In this document: piece by piece, positions 1-5,335 of the stretch
How the letters are laid out: every line of letters begins with the position of its first letter
Numbering within the stretch: position 1 is the first letter of the stretch
Source: Pseudescherichia sp039594205
Lineage (GTDB): Bacteria; Pseudomonadota; Gammaproteobacteria; Enterobacterales; Enterobacteriaceae
NCBI GenBank assembly: GCA_039594205.1
Contig: JBCNNW010000137.1
Location: 1-7,362, forward strand
Length of the DNA stretch: 7,362 nt
Reading direction: 5' to 3'
The notes under the pieces: generated by a model
Told to the model about the DNA's origin: nothing
Seen by the model: only the letters and a program-made list of their open reading frames with translations
Databases searched by the model: none
Translations under genes and position numbers: made by a program

Positions 1-788
1 ACGATCGTCAGAACCATGAAGATGAAGGCTTGCAGCGTAATGATCAGGATGTGGAAAATGGCCCACGGCACATTCAGGATCCACTGTGACCACCACGGCA
101 ACAGACCAGCAATCAGAATGAAAATCAACTCACCGGCATACATGTTGCCGAACAGTCGCAGACCGAGCGAAACCGGTTTAGACAGCAGGCTTACCCCTTC
201 AAGGATTAAGTTGACAGGAATAAATGCCCAGTGGTTGAACGGCTGCAGCGTCAGCTCTTTCGCGAAGCCGCCAATGCCTTTCATTTTGATGCTGTAGAAC
301 AGAATGAGGATAAATACGCCCAGCGCCATCGACAGGGTGATGTTCACGTCCGCAGACGGAACCACGCGCAGTGCCGGCAGGCCGAAGATGTGCTCGCCGA
401 TGTATGGCAGCAGATCGATAGGCAGCAGATCCATCAGGTTCATCAGGAATACCCAGACGAAAATCGTCAGGGCCAGCGGCGCGATCACCTTGCTCTTGCC
501 GTGGTACATGTCTTTCACGCTACCGTGGACAAAACCAATGACCAGCTCAATCGCCGTCTGGAATTTTCCTGGGACGCCGCTGGTTGCTTTTTTGGCAACG
601 CTGCGGAACATCATCAGGAACAACAGGCCCAGAACCACCGAGAAGAACATGGAGTCGATGTTCAGCGTCCAGAATGTGGCCGGGGGGTTATGCGGATCCA
701 CCAGCGAGAAGGTACGCAGGTCAATCTGAAGGTTGTTCAGATGGTGACCAATGTACTCCTGCGGTGTTGAGATTTCTCCTGCAGACAT
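1..788 (-). CDS. atpB: F1Fo ATP synthase subunit a (3' end outside window)
   Basis: Integral membrane subunit a of the F-type ATP synthase. With the c-ring it forms the two half-channels that carry protons across the inner membrane to drive ATP synthesis. The window holds 262 codons; the E. coli protein is 271 residues, so about 10 residues lie beyond the left edge. The sequence is strongly hydrophobic with several membrane spans. It contains the family signature SLGLRLFGNMYAGE near residues 207-220, including the essential arginine (R211 here, R210 in E. coli), E220 and H246. The ATG at 786-788 follows an AGAGG ribosome-binding site that overlaps the atpI stop, with an 8-base gap between the genes, so the two are translationally close. 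The N-terminus (MSAGEIS) differs from E. coli (MASENM), but the protein aligns well from TPQEY onward. Second gene of the atp operon. Confidence 0.98.
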   Translation of the reverse strand, partial: MSAGEISTPQEYIGHHLNNLQIDLRTFSLVDPHNPPATFWTLNIDSMFFSVVLGLLFLMMFRSVAKKATSGVPGKFQTAIELVIGFVHGSVKDMYHGKSKVIAPLALTIFVWVFLMNLMDLLPIDLLPYIGEHIFGLPALRVVPSADVNITLSMALGVFILILFYSIKMKGIGGFAKELTLQPFNHWAFIPVNLILEGVSLLSKPVSLGLRLFGNMYAGELIFILIAGLLPWWSQWILNVPWAIFHILIITLQAFIFMVLTI

Positions 789-796
789 GATGCCTC

Positions 797-1177
797 TTAC
801 CCTTTGTTGTTAATTACAGCGGGTGCCAGTATCTGTACAACCAGCACCGAAACCCACGTCACGATCAGCGGCAAAAACACCGCCTTCAAAACCGCCAACG
901 CCACCACCAGCAACACGAAGGTTGCCAACACCTTGAACGCTTCACCGAAGGCGAAGGACCAGGCCATGCGGCCTTTAGCAGGTGTATGCGCCTGATGACG
1001 CCAGGCAAAAATCATAAACAACATATTTGGCAGTACCACTGCCAGTCCACCGCATAACGCGGAGACGCCCCAGAAGGGGTCTTTGAGGCTAAACAGTAAT
1101 CCACTTACTATCACAGCCAGAAACTGAATGAACAGAAGCTTACGAGCAACGTTTCTACTCAAGAGCGACAAAGACAT
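797..1177 (-). CDS. atpI: ATP synthase accessory protein AtpI
   Basis: Small inner-membrane protein, first gene of the atp operon. It is not a structural subunit of the enzyme; in this family it is thought to help assemble or stabilise the c-ring. The product is 126 residues, the same length as in E. coli. It has about four hydrophobic segments, the conserved FSLKDPFWGVSA and FMIFAWRHQAHTPAKGR stretches, and ends in APAVINNKG. I chose the ATG at 1175-1177 because it gives the family N-terminus (MSLSLLSRNVARK) and follows a good AGGAG site at 1188-1192. A GTG lies directly before this ATG and could also serve. The reading frame continues upstream to a TTG at 1249, but those 24 codons have no family counterpart. 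The atpI stop is 8 bases from the atpB start. Confidence 0.96.
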   Translation of the reverse strand: MSLSLLSRNVARKLLFIQFLAVIVSGLLFSLKDPFWGVSALCGGLAVVLPNMLFMIFAWRHQAHTPAKGRMAWSFAFGEAFKVLATFVLLVVALAVLKAVFLPLIVTWVSVLVVQILAPAVINNKG

Positions 1178-1218
1178 CACGTTTTTACTCCTGCTCACTT
1201 CGAGGTATGTCGCGTGTC

Positions 1219-1249
1219 GTATAAAACGTTCTTTATGGCTCAGAGTCAA
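1219..1249 (-). promoter_or_regulatory. possible secondary atpI promoter
   Basis: On the minus strand a TTGACT hexamer (1244-1249) is followed 19 bases later by TTATAC (1219-1224). The -35 match is good but the spacing is long, so this would be a weak promoter. It lies between the stronger promoter and atpI. In E. coli several atpI promoters are described in this region; assigning this pair to one of them is my inference. Confidence 0.3.
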
Positions 1250-1267
1250 GCATCAAAAAGCGAGCAA

Positions 1268-1295
1268 ATTATACGGTGCGGCCTCGTGATTTCAA
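1268..1295 (-). promoter_or_regulatory. main atp operon promoter (atpIp), sigma-70 type
   Basis: On the minus strand TTGAAA (1290-1295) is followed, after 16 bases, by a perfect TATAAT (1268-1273). Transcription would start near 1261, giving a leader of roughly 85 bases before the atpI ATG. The E. coli atp operon has its main promoter at the equivalent place, about 90-120 bases ahead of atpI, with a very similar sequence as I recall it. This is the strongest sigma-70 match in the gap ahead of atpI and would drive the whole ATP synthase operon. Confidence 0.8.
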
Positions 1296-1340
1296 ACAAT
1301 AAGTAGCAAAAAGGTGAATAAATGTTTAAATAAATTTCCC

Positions 1341-1401
1341 GAGCGCTATTTTTTCACTTTCAGACAAACTGTGAGCGCTAGTGCAAAATTGCGCATTGCG
1401 C
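1341..1401. repeat. short direct repeats upstream of the atp promoter
   Basis: The octamer GAGCGCTA occurs at 1341-1348 and again at 1373-1380, 32 bases apart, close to three helical turns. Just beyond it the heptamer ATTGCGC is repeated in tandem at 1388-1394 and 1395-1401. Both lie 50-130 bases upstream of the atpI promoter -35 hexamer. They could be binding sites for a regulator, but I do not recognise the motif, and chance is not excluded for repeats this short. Confidence 0.4.
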
Positions 1402-1420
1402 GCCAATGCTGATGTTAAAG

Positions 1421-1436
1421 CGTGCATTAGATCACA
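1421..1436 (-). promoter_or_regulatory. possible CRP-like site
   Basis: On the minus strand TGTGATCTAATGCACG matches the CRP pattern TGTGA-N6-TCACA fully in the left half and in three of five positions in the right half, with A/T runs on both sides. It lies about 126 bases upstream of the atpI -35 hexamer, distant for direct CRP activation. This is a sequence resemblance only. Confidence 0.22.
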
Positions 1437-1651
1437 ATTTGCACATTTGCGGTCAGGACATATTATTCATGATAAGAAATTCTATTGCTTCATCTTTTTG
1501 ATATTTTTGATGAATCTTATCTACTCTTTTTAAAACAGCCCGATATACAATAAAAACGTTTCATTGACATTCTTAATAAATATTTAACATCTCTGTAAAA
1601 TGGCTTTGGCTGATTTTTAGCAGCCTGATATTTTCCATGTTGACTATTTTC

Positions 1652-1709
1652 AAGGTTAAGCAAAATACAAGGTTAACGACTGGAAAAGTCACAGTAAATT
1701 TAAGGTTAA
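1652..1709 (-). repeat. three direct copies of TTAACCTT
   Basis: On the minus strand the octamer TTAACCTT occurs at 1702-1709, 1669-1676 and 1652-1659, all in the same orientation, with start-to-start spacings of 33 and 17 bases. They lie 80-140 bases downstream of the rsmG stop, in non-coding DNA. Spacings near multiples of half and whole helical turns suggest possible protein binding. I do not recognise a known operator. Confidence 0.45.
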
Positions 1710-1791
1710 TTTCCGAAAAACCTTCCGCTGCTTTGTTTCGATTTTTTTAACAGATTATCTACAGCGGAAAATTGCCATTTTTTGATAAAAA

Positions 1792-2415
1792 TTAAAGCGT
1801 GTTTGCCTTAACGATCACTAAATGTCGTTCCCCTTCCAGCTGCGGAACACGAAGTTTTACCACCGACTCCACGCTGAATCCGGCTGGCAGGTGCGCAATT
1901 TCGTCATCAGGCAGCTGACCTTTCAGGGCATAGAAACGCCCCTCCCCTGCCGGCAGATGATGACACCAGCTGACCATGTCGTTTAGCGAGGCAAAGGCGC
2001 GACTGATCACGCCATCGAACGGTGGCTCGGCCGGGAACTCTTCCACCCGGCTCTGCACTGGCGCGATGTTATCAATCTTCAGCTCATGCTGTACCTGGCG
2101 CAGGAAGCGGATGCGCTTGCCAAGGCTGTCCAGCAGCGTGAAGTGCGCCTGGGGCAGAACGATGGCTAACGGCACGCCAGGCAGGCCAGGCCCTGTCCCT
2201 ACGTCGATAAAGCGGGTTCCCGTCAGGTGAGGCGCAACCACTACGCTGTCCAGAATGTGGCGAATCAGCATCTCGTTCGGATCGCGTACTGAGGTGAGGT
2301 TGTACGCTTTGTTCCATTTGTGGAGCATATCGACATAGGCCACCAGCTGCTGTTTCTGGTGATCGGTGAGCGAAATGCCTGCGTCATTGAGCAGACGAGA
2401 GAGTTTGTTGAGCAC
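1792..2415 (-). CDS. rsmG: 16S rRNA (guanine-527-N7)-methyltransferase RsmG (GidB)
   Basis: Cytosolic SAM-dependent methyltransferase that makes 7-methylguanosine at position 527 of 16S rRNA. In several bacteria its loss gives low-level streptomycin resistance. The product is 207 residues, the same as E. coli RsmG. The glycine-rich SAM-binding motif I is clear (D71-VGTGPGLPG-80). Other conserved stretches are HKWNKAYNLTSVRDP (about 32-46), LLDSLGKR (94-101) and GVISRAFASL (135-144). The start is a GTG at 2413-2415, preceded by an AGG-containing site about ten bases upstream; translation from it gives the family N-terminus MLNKLSRLL. It follows mnmG by 117 bases on the same strand and is probably partly co-transcribed with it, with the REP pair lying between them. 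Confidence 0.98.
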   Translation of the reverse strand: MLNKLSRLLNDAGISLTDHQKQQLVAYVDMLHKWNKAYNLTSVRDPNEMLIRHILDSVVVAPHLTGTRFIDVGTGPGLPGVPLAIVLPQAHFTLLDSLGKRIRFLRQVQHELKIDNIAPVQSRVEEFPAEPPFDGVISRAFASLNDMVSWCHHLPAGEGRFYALKGQLPDDEIAHLPAGFSVESVVKLRVPQLEGERHLVIVKANTL

Positions 2416-2439
2416 GGTGATACCTGTCTTTGTTGATTT

Positions 2440-2517
2440 GCCCGGCGGCGCTCGCGCTTGCCAGGCCTACAAATGCTATGGGTTCGATAGGCCCGGTAAG
2501 CGCTTGCGCCACCGGGC
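2440..2517. repeat. pair of inverted REP elements (BIME) between mnmG and rsmG
   Basis: Two roughly 30-base GC-rich palindromic units in opposite orientation. The first (2440-2470) starts GCCCGGCGGCGC and ends GCCAGGCCTAC. The second, read on the minus strand (2488-2517), starts GCCCGGTGGCGC and ends TTACCGGGCCTA. Each can fold alone: the second has a perfect 7-base outer stem (GCCCGGT/ACCGGGC) and an inner GCGC/GCGC stem. The two can also pair with each other across the short AT-rich spacer. This is the typical architecture of enterobacterial REP/PU sequences. In mRNA it would lie just after the mnmG stop and could shield the upstream message from 3' exonucleases, attenuate transcription into rsmG, or bind gyrase or IHF as DNA. 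Confidence 0.85.
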
Positions 2518-2532
2518 GTTAGCCATGATAAA

Positions 2533-4422
2533 TCAGGCGCTGCGGCGCAGCATACCCTGTTTTTTCAGCCAGACCAGCAGAATGGAGATGGCCGCAGGGG
2601 TAATGCCAGAGATACGCGACGCCTGGCCAATAGACGACGGTTTGTGATCGTTAAGCTTGGCGATCACCTCATTAGAGAGGCCGCTGACCTGACGGTAGTC
2701 CAGGGTCGCTGGCAGGATAGCGCTTTCGTTACGCAGCTGCTTTTCAATCTCATCCTGCTGGCGGGCGATGTAGCCTTCGTATTTGACCTGGATCTCCACC
2801 TGCTCTGCCGCCTGCGGATCGTCAAGGCCTGGCGCAAACGGTGTGAGGTTCACCATGCCGCTGTAGGTCATCTCCGGACGGCGCAGCAGATCTTCACCGT
2901 TGGCCTCGCGTGACAGCGGCGCGCTGAGGATGGCATTTACTTCGTCAACCTGCTCCGAGTGCGGATGCACCCAGATATCCTTCAGGCGCTGGCGCTCGCG
3001 CTCAATACGCTCCAGCTTCTCGTTGAAGCGCGCCCAGCGCTGGTCGTCAACCAGGCCCAGCTCGCGGCCTGCGGCAGTCAAACGCAGATCGGCATTATCT
3101 TCACGCAGCATCAGACGGTACTCTGCACGAGAGGTAAACATCCGGTACGGCTCTTTGGTACCCAGCGTACAGAGATCGTCTACCAGCACGCCAAGGTAAG
3201 CCTGATCGCGGCGCGGTGCCCAGCCCTCTTTCTCGGCAGAGAAGCGGGCGGCGTTGAGACCCGCCAGCAGCCCCTGTGCCGCAGCCTCTTCGTAGCCGGT
3301 GGTGCCGTTGATCTGTCCGGCAAAGAAGAGGCCCTGGATAAACTTGCTCTCCAGCGTCGGCTTCAGGTCACGCGGATCGAAGAAGTCATACTCAATGGCA
3401 TAGCCCGGACGCACAATCTTCGCGTTCTCCATACCCTGCATGGAACGGACGATCTGCATCTGTACGTCGAACGGCAGGCTGGTAGAGATGCCGTTCGGAT
3501 AAACTTCGTTGGAAGTCAGCCCTTCCGGCTCCAGGAAGATCTGATGCTGGTTGCGATCGGCAAAGCGCATCACCTTGTCTTCGATCGACGGGCAGTAGCG
3601 TGGCCCGATCCCTTCGATCACCCCGGCGTACATCGGGCTGCGATCGAGATTATTGCGGATCACGTCATGGGTTTTCTCGTTGGTGTAGGTGATATAGCAC
3701 GGCACCTGACGCGGGTGCTGGTCAACGCTACCCATGAACGAGAAGACCGGCAGCGGGTTATCACCATGCTGCTGGGCGAGAACGCTGAAGTCGATGGTAC
3801 GGGCGTCAATACGCGGCGGCGTGCCGGTTTTCAGACGGTTTACCCGCAGCGGCAGCTCACGCAGGCGGCGCGAAAGTGAAATAGACGGCGGATCGCCCGC
3901 CCGGCCACCGCTGTAGTTATCCAGCCCGATATGGATTTTGCCGTCGAGGAAGGTCCCCACGGTCAGCACCACCGACTTCGCCCGGAATTTGAGGCCCATC
4001 TGGGTTACTGCCCCGACAACACGATCGTTTTCGACGATCAGATCCTCGACCGCCTGCTGGAAGATCATCAGGTTCGGCTGGTTCTCCAGCGCGGTGCGGA
4101 TTGCCTGGCGGTAGAGCACACGATCCGCCTGGGCACGAGTCGCCCGTACGGCGGGGCCTTTGCTCGCGTTTAGTATCCTAAACTGAATGCCCGCCTGGTC
4201 GATGGCGGTGCCCATCAGCCCGCCCAGCGCGTCCACTTCTTTTACCAGGTGTCCTTTCCCAATACCACCGATTGCCGGGTTGCAGGACATCTGCCCCAGC
4301 GTGTCGATATTGTGTGTCAGAAGGAGGGTCTGCTGACCCATACGTGCAGCGGCCATTGCAGCCTCGGTACCTGCATGACCCCCGCCAATGATGATGACGT
4401 CGAAAGGATCCTGATAAAACAT
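2533..4422 (-). CDS. mnmG: tRNA uridine-5-carboxymethylaminomethyl modification enzyme MnmG (GidA)
   Basis: FAD-dependent subunit of the MnmE-MnmG complex. The complex adds the carboxymethylaminomethyl (or aminomethyl) group at C5 of wobble uridine U34 in tRNAs that read split codon boxes, using methylene-tetrahydrofolate and NADH. The product is 629 residues, identical in length to E. coli. The FAD-binding Rossmann motif IIIGGGHAGTEAA lies at 10-22. The two conserved cysteines are present: C47 in QMSCNPAIGGIGKG and C277 in GPRYCPSIEDK. The GTTGYEEAAAQGLLAG signature occurs near residues 373-390, and the C-terminal helical MnmE-binding region ends in KKQGMLRRSA. ATG at 4420-4422, with a GAGG site about ten bases upstream. 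It is transcribed away from oriC, its usual position in enterobacteria, where its transcription helps the origin fire. Confidence 0.99.
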   Translation of the reverse strand: MFYQDPFDVIIIGGGHAGTEAAMAAARMGQQTLLLTHNIDTLGQMSCNPAIGGIGKGHLVKEVDALGGLMGTAIDQAGIQFRILNASKGPAVRATRAQADRVLYRQAIRTALENQPNLMIFQQAVEDLIVENDRVVGAVTQMGLKFRAKSVVLTVGTFLDGKIHIGLDNYSGGRAGDPPSISLSRRLRELPLRVNRLKTGTPPRIDARTIDFSVLAQQHGDNPLPVFSFMGSVDQHPRQVPCYITYTNEKTHDVIRNNLDRSPMYAGVIEGIGPRYCPSIEDKVMRFADRNQHQIFLEPEGLTSNEVYPNGISTSLPFDVQMQIVRSMQGMENAKIVRPGYAIEYDFFDPRDLKPTLESKFIQGLFFAGQINGTTGYEEAAAQGLLAGLNAARFSAEKEGWAPRRDQAYLGVLVDDLCTLGTKEPYRMFTSRAEYRLMLREDNADLRLTAAGRELGLVDDQRWARFNEKLERIERERQRLKDIWVHPHSEQVDEVNAILSAPLSREANGEDLLRRPEMTYSGMVNLTPFAPGLDDPQAAEQVEIQVKYEGYIARQQDEIEKQLRNESAILPATLDYRQVSGLSNEVIAKLNDHKPSSIGQASRISGITPAAISILLVWLKKQGMLRRSA

Positions 4423-4476
4423 GGTGATTTGCCTCGCGTAAAGCGGTTAGAAAGTGGATGTGGGTCCGGGCGGTGG

Positions 4477-4505
4477 ATTCTACTCAACTTTAGCGCGTCG
4501 AGAAA
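4477..4505 (-). promoter_or_regulatory. putative mnmG (gidA) promoter
   Basis: On the minus strand TAGAAT (4477-4482) is a good -10 hexamer, located 55 bases ahead of the mnmG start and just left of oriC. The -35 region (around 4498-4505, within CTTTCTCGACG) matches consensus poorly. Bases right after the -10 are GC-rich (CCACCGCCCGG), a discriminator type associated with negative stringent (ppGpp) control. In E. coli the gidA promoter sits at this place and is growth-rate controlled; carrying that over is inference. Confidence 0.6.
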
Positions 4506-4518
4506 GAGCCGGGATCCT

Positions 4519-4577
4519 GACTATTAAAAAGAAGATCTTTTTTATTTAAGATCTGTTTTATTATGATCTCTTATTAG
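4519..4577 (+). other. oriC DNA unwinding element (AT cluster and 13-mers L, M, R)
   Basis: An AT cluster at 4519-4533 (contains ATTAAAAAGAA) is followed by three 13-mers that all begin with GATCT: L GATCTTTTTTATT (4534-4546), M GATCTGTTTTATT (4550-4562) and R GATCTCTTATTAG (4565-4577). R is identical to the E. coli 13-mer as I recall it; L and M differ at one or two positions. This is the segment that melts first and binds DnaA as single strand. Each 13-mer begins with a Dam site. Confidence 0.95.
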
Positions 4578-4590
4578 GATCGCCCCTGGC

Positions 4591-4599
4591 TGTGGATAA
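4591..4599 (-). promoter_or_regulatory. DnaA box R1
   Basis: TGTGGATAA on the plus strand, TTATCCACA on the minus strand: a perfect high-affinity DnaA box. It lies 13 bases right of the last 13-mer, as in E. coli oriC, where R1 anchors DnaA next to the unwinding element. Confidence 0.95.
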
Positions 4600-4617
4600 G
4601 CCGGATCCTCTCATGAA

Positions 4618-4630
4618 GATCAAGATGTTA
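4618..4630 (+). promoter_or_regulatory. IHF binding site in oriC
   Basis: GATCAAGATGTTA matches the IHF pattern WATCARNNNNTTR at every defined position except the first. It is placed between R1 and R2, where IHF bends the left half of E. coli oriC to bring R1-bound DnaA to the unwinding element. Confidence 0.75.
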
Positions 4631-4645
4631 TTGAGGATCGTTTGC

Positions 4646-4654
4646 TGTGAAAGA
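4646..4654 (-). promoter_or_regulatory. possible low-affinity DnaA site (R5M position)
   Basis: TGTGAAAGA (minus strand TCTTTCACA) occupies the place of the weak R5M box of E. coli oriC. It keeps the CACA end but mismatches consensus elsewhere, as expected for a site filled only by DnaA-ATP in cooperation with neighbours. The assignment rests mainly on position. Confidence 0.45.
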
Positions 4655-4696
4655 TCGGTGATCCCACGCCGTATAAGCTGGGATCAAAAAGGCGGG

Positions 4697-4705
4697 TTAT
4701 GCACA
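4697..4705 (+). promoter_or_regulatory. DnaA box R2
   Basis: TTATGCACA fits the DnaA box consensus TTATNCACA exactly. E. coli has TTATACACA at this position. It is 97 bases right of R1, the same distance as in E. coli. Confidence 0.92.
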
Positions 4706-4731
4706 GGTGAAACTTTAAACAAACCTTATAC

Positions 4732-4740
4732 CGTGGATAA
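4732..4740 (-). promoter_or_regulatory. DnaA box R3
   Basis: Minus-strand TTATCCACG differs from the consensus TTATCCACA only at the last base. The E. coli box at this position, as I recall it, is TTATCCAAA, a very weak site. The present version keeps the CAC core and may bind DnaA better, at a place that is mostly unoccupied in E. coli. Confidence 0.75.
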
Positions 4741-4770
4741 CTACCGGTTGATCAACGGTTTTAACCAGAG

Positions 4771-4779
4771 TTACCCACA
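4771..4779 (+). promoter_or_regulatory. DnaA box R4, variant core
   Basis: TTACCCACA sits exactly where R4 is found in E. coli (TTATCCACA), 30 bases from R3 and inside the conserved context CAGAG-box-GCTGATCGCACGATC on its right. The fourth base is C in place of T, which departs from the TTWTNCACA consensus. R4 is one of the three boxes bound by DnaA throughout the cell cycle in E. coli, so reduced affinity here would be unexpected. Confidence 0.8.
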
Positions 4780-4795
4780 GCTGATCGCACGATCT

Positions 4796-5245
4796 TTACA
4801 CTTCTTTCAGTAAATTGATCCACGATCCCAGCCAAATCTCCGCCGGATCCTCCGGAATTTCATGTTCGAGGACGTTGATCCTTAGCGTTTCGCCGATCTG
4901 TTTTGCCTGACAGCCTTTCAATGACTCTTCCAGCTTCTCAATGGCACCACAGAAAGTATCGTACTCACGGCTACCGAGACCCACCGCACCAAAGCGAACC
5001 TGGGAGAGATCCGGCTGCTGCTCCTGCAGCTCTTCATATAAAGGCAGGATGTTATCCGGCAGATCGCCCGCGCCATGGGTAGAGGAGATCAGCAGCCATA
5101 TGCCATCGGTAGGGAGATCCTCAAGCAGAGGACCATGCAGCGTGCTGGTAGAGAAACCTGCATCTTCCAGCTTCTCAGCCAGATGTTCTGCAACGTATTC
5201 CGCGCCGCCCAGCGTACTTCCACTGATGAGAGTAATGTCTGCCAT
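4796..5245 (-). CDS. mioC: flavodoxin-like FMN protein MioC
   Basis: Small cytosolic FMN-binding protein of the flavodoxin fold. In E. coli it was found to be needed for biotin synthase activity in vitro as an electron carrier; its main role in cells is unclear. It has 149 residues against 147 in E. coli, the extra two (EV) at the C-terminus after WINLLK. FMN-contact regions are visible: the phosphate loop SGSTLGGAEYVAEHL (8-22), SSTHGAGDLPDN (54-65) and the GLGSREYDTFCGA loop (89-101). ATG at 5243-5245 with GGAG at 5255-5258, nine bases upstream. It is transcribed toward oriC, and its stop codon lies at the right border of the origin with no terminator visible, so transcripts would run into oriC. 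Confidence 0.97.
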   Translation of the reverse strand: MADITLISGSTLGGAEYVAEHLAEKLEDAGFSTSTLHGPLLEDLPTDGIWLLISSTHGAGDLPDNILPLYEELQEQQPDLSQVRFGAVGLGSREYDTFCGAIEKLEESLKGCQAKQIGETLRINVLEHEIPEDPAEIWLGSWINLLKEV

Positions 5246-5274
5246 GATGATCCGCTCCGATGAATAAGAGCGGT

Positions 5275-5314
5275 ATTGTACGCTGTGAATGGGCTGGGAT
5301 CTACCTGTGGAAAA
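5275..5314 (-). promoter_or_regulatory. mioC promoter with two DnaA boxes
   Basis: On the minus strand the -10 hexamer is TACAAT (5275-5280), followed by a GC-containing discriminator (ACCGCTC). The -35 region near 5298-5303 reads TAGATC, a poor match. Two DnaA boxes lie upstream in the same orientation: TTTTCCACA (5306-5314), which fits TTWTNCACA, and CCATTCACA (5284-5292), which is weaker and lies between the -10 and the -35. In E. coli DnaA represses mioC through boxes at this place, and the promoter is under stringent control; the boxes here suggest the same. Confidence 0.75.
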
Positions 5315-5335
5315 TGTGGTGATTGTTTTTGTCGC

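Larger units (their letters stand above)
1296..1791. other. AT-rich gap upstream of the atp promoter, no gene seen
   Basis: About 500 bases between the end of rsmG and the atpI promoter. Stops are frequent in all frames and no open frame is plausible as a gene; the longest AUG-led stretches I looked at are about ten codons. The stretch is visibly AT-rich compared with the flanking genes. I found no convincing intrinsic terminator behind rsmG. The best inverted repeat (TTCCGCTG at 1723-1730 with CAGCGGAA at 1762-1769) has a 31-base loop and no following T run on the minus strand. The total rsmG-atpI distance, 614 bases, is about the same as I recall for E. coli, so the gap is an old conserved feature and not a recent insertion. 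Short repeats inside it are listed separately. Confidence 0.75.
4512..4796. other. oriC: chromosomal replication origin oriC
   Basis: Origin of chromosome replication, where DnaA-ATP assembles, melts DNA and loads DnaB. From left to right it holds three AT-rich 13-mers, DnaA box R1, an IHF-like site, boxes R2, R3 and R4, and 14 GATC (Dam/SeqA) sites in about 285 bases (first at 4513, last at 4791). Distances match E. coli oriC as I recall it: 97 bases between R1 and R2, 26 between R2 and R3, 30 between R3 and R4, and 246 from the left 13-mer to the end of R4. Flanking genes mnmG and mioC are the usual ones. The box sequences themselves vary: R4 is off consensus, as described in its own entry. 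The right border touches the mioC stop codon. Confidence 0.97.

Noticed and set aside
231..770. 179-codon plus-strand open frame opposite atpB
   Set aside because: The opposite strand encodes an excellent AtpB match over the same stretch. The plus-strand product is a low-complexity H/Q/R-rich sequence typical of an antisense shadow.
1178..1249. 24-codon N-terminal extension of atpI from a TTG
   Set aside because: The AtpI family is 126 residues and starts at the internal ATG with a good Shine-Dalgarno site; the extension overlaps the putative second promoter and has no family counterpart.
1755..1763. TTATCTACA as a DnaA box next to rsmG
   Set aside because: It mismatches the CACA core of the consensus, stands alone, and is about 2.8 kb from oriC; one-mismatch matches are common by chance in AT-rich DNA.
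1723..1769. Inverted repeat TTCCGCTG/CAGCGGAA as an rsmG terminator
   Set aside because: The loop is 31 bases and no T run follows on the minus strand, so it does not fit an intrinsic terminator.
2959..3879. 306-codon plus-strand open frame opposite mnmG
   Set aside because: It lies wholly antisense to the highly conserved mnmG, and its protein has no recognisable domain; GC-rich coding DNA commonly leaves such open antisense frames.
4592..4813. 73-codon plus-strand open frame across oriC
   Set aside because: It runs through DnaA boxes and the IHF site, whose sequence and spacing fully explain the conservation; no protein similarity is evident.
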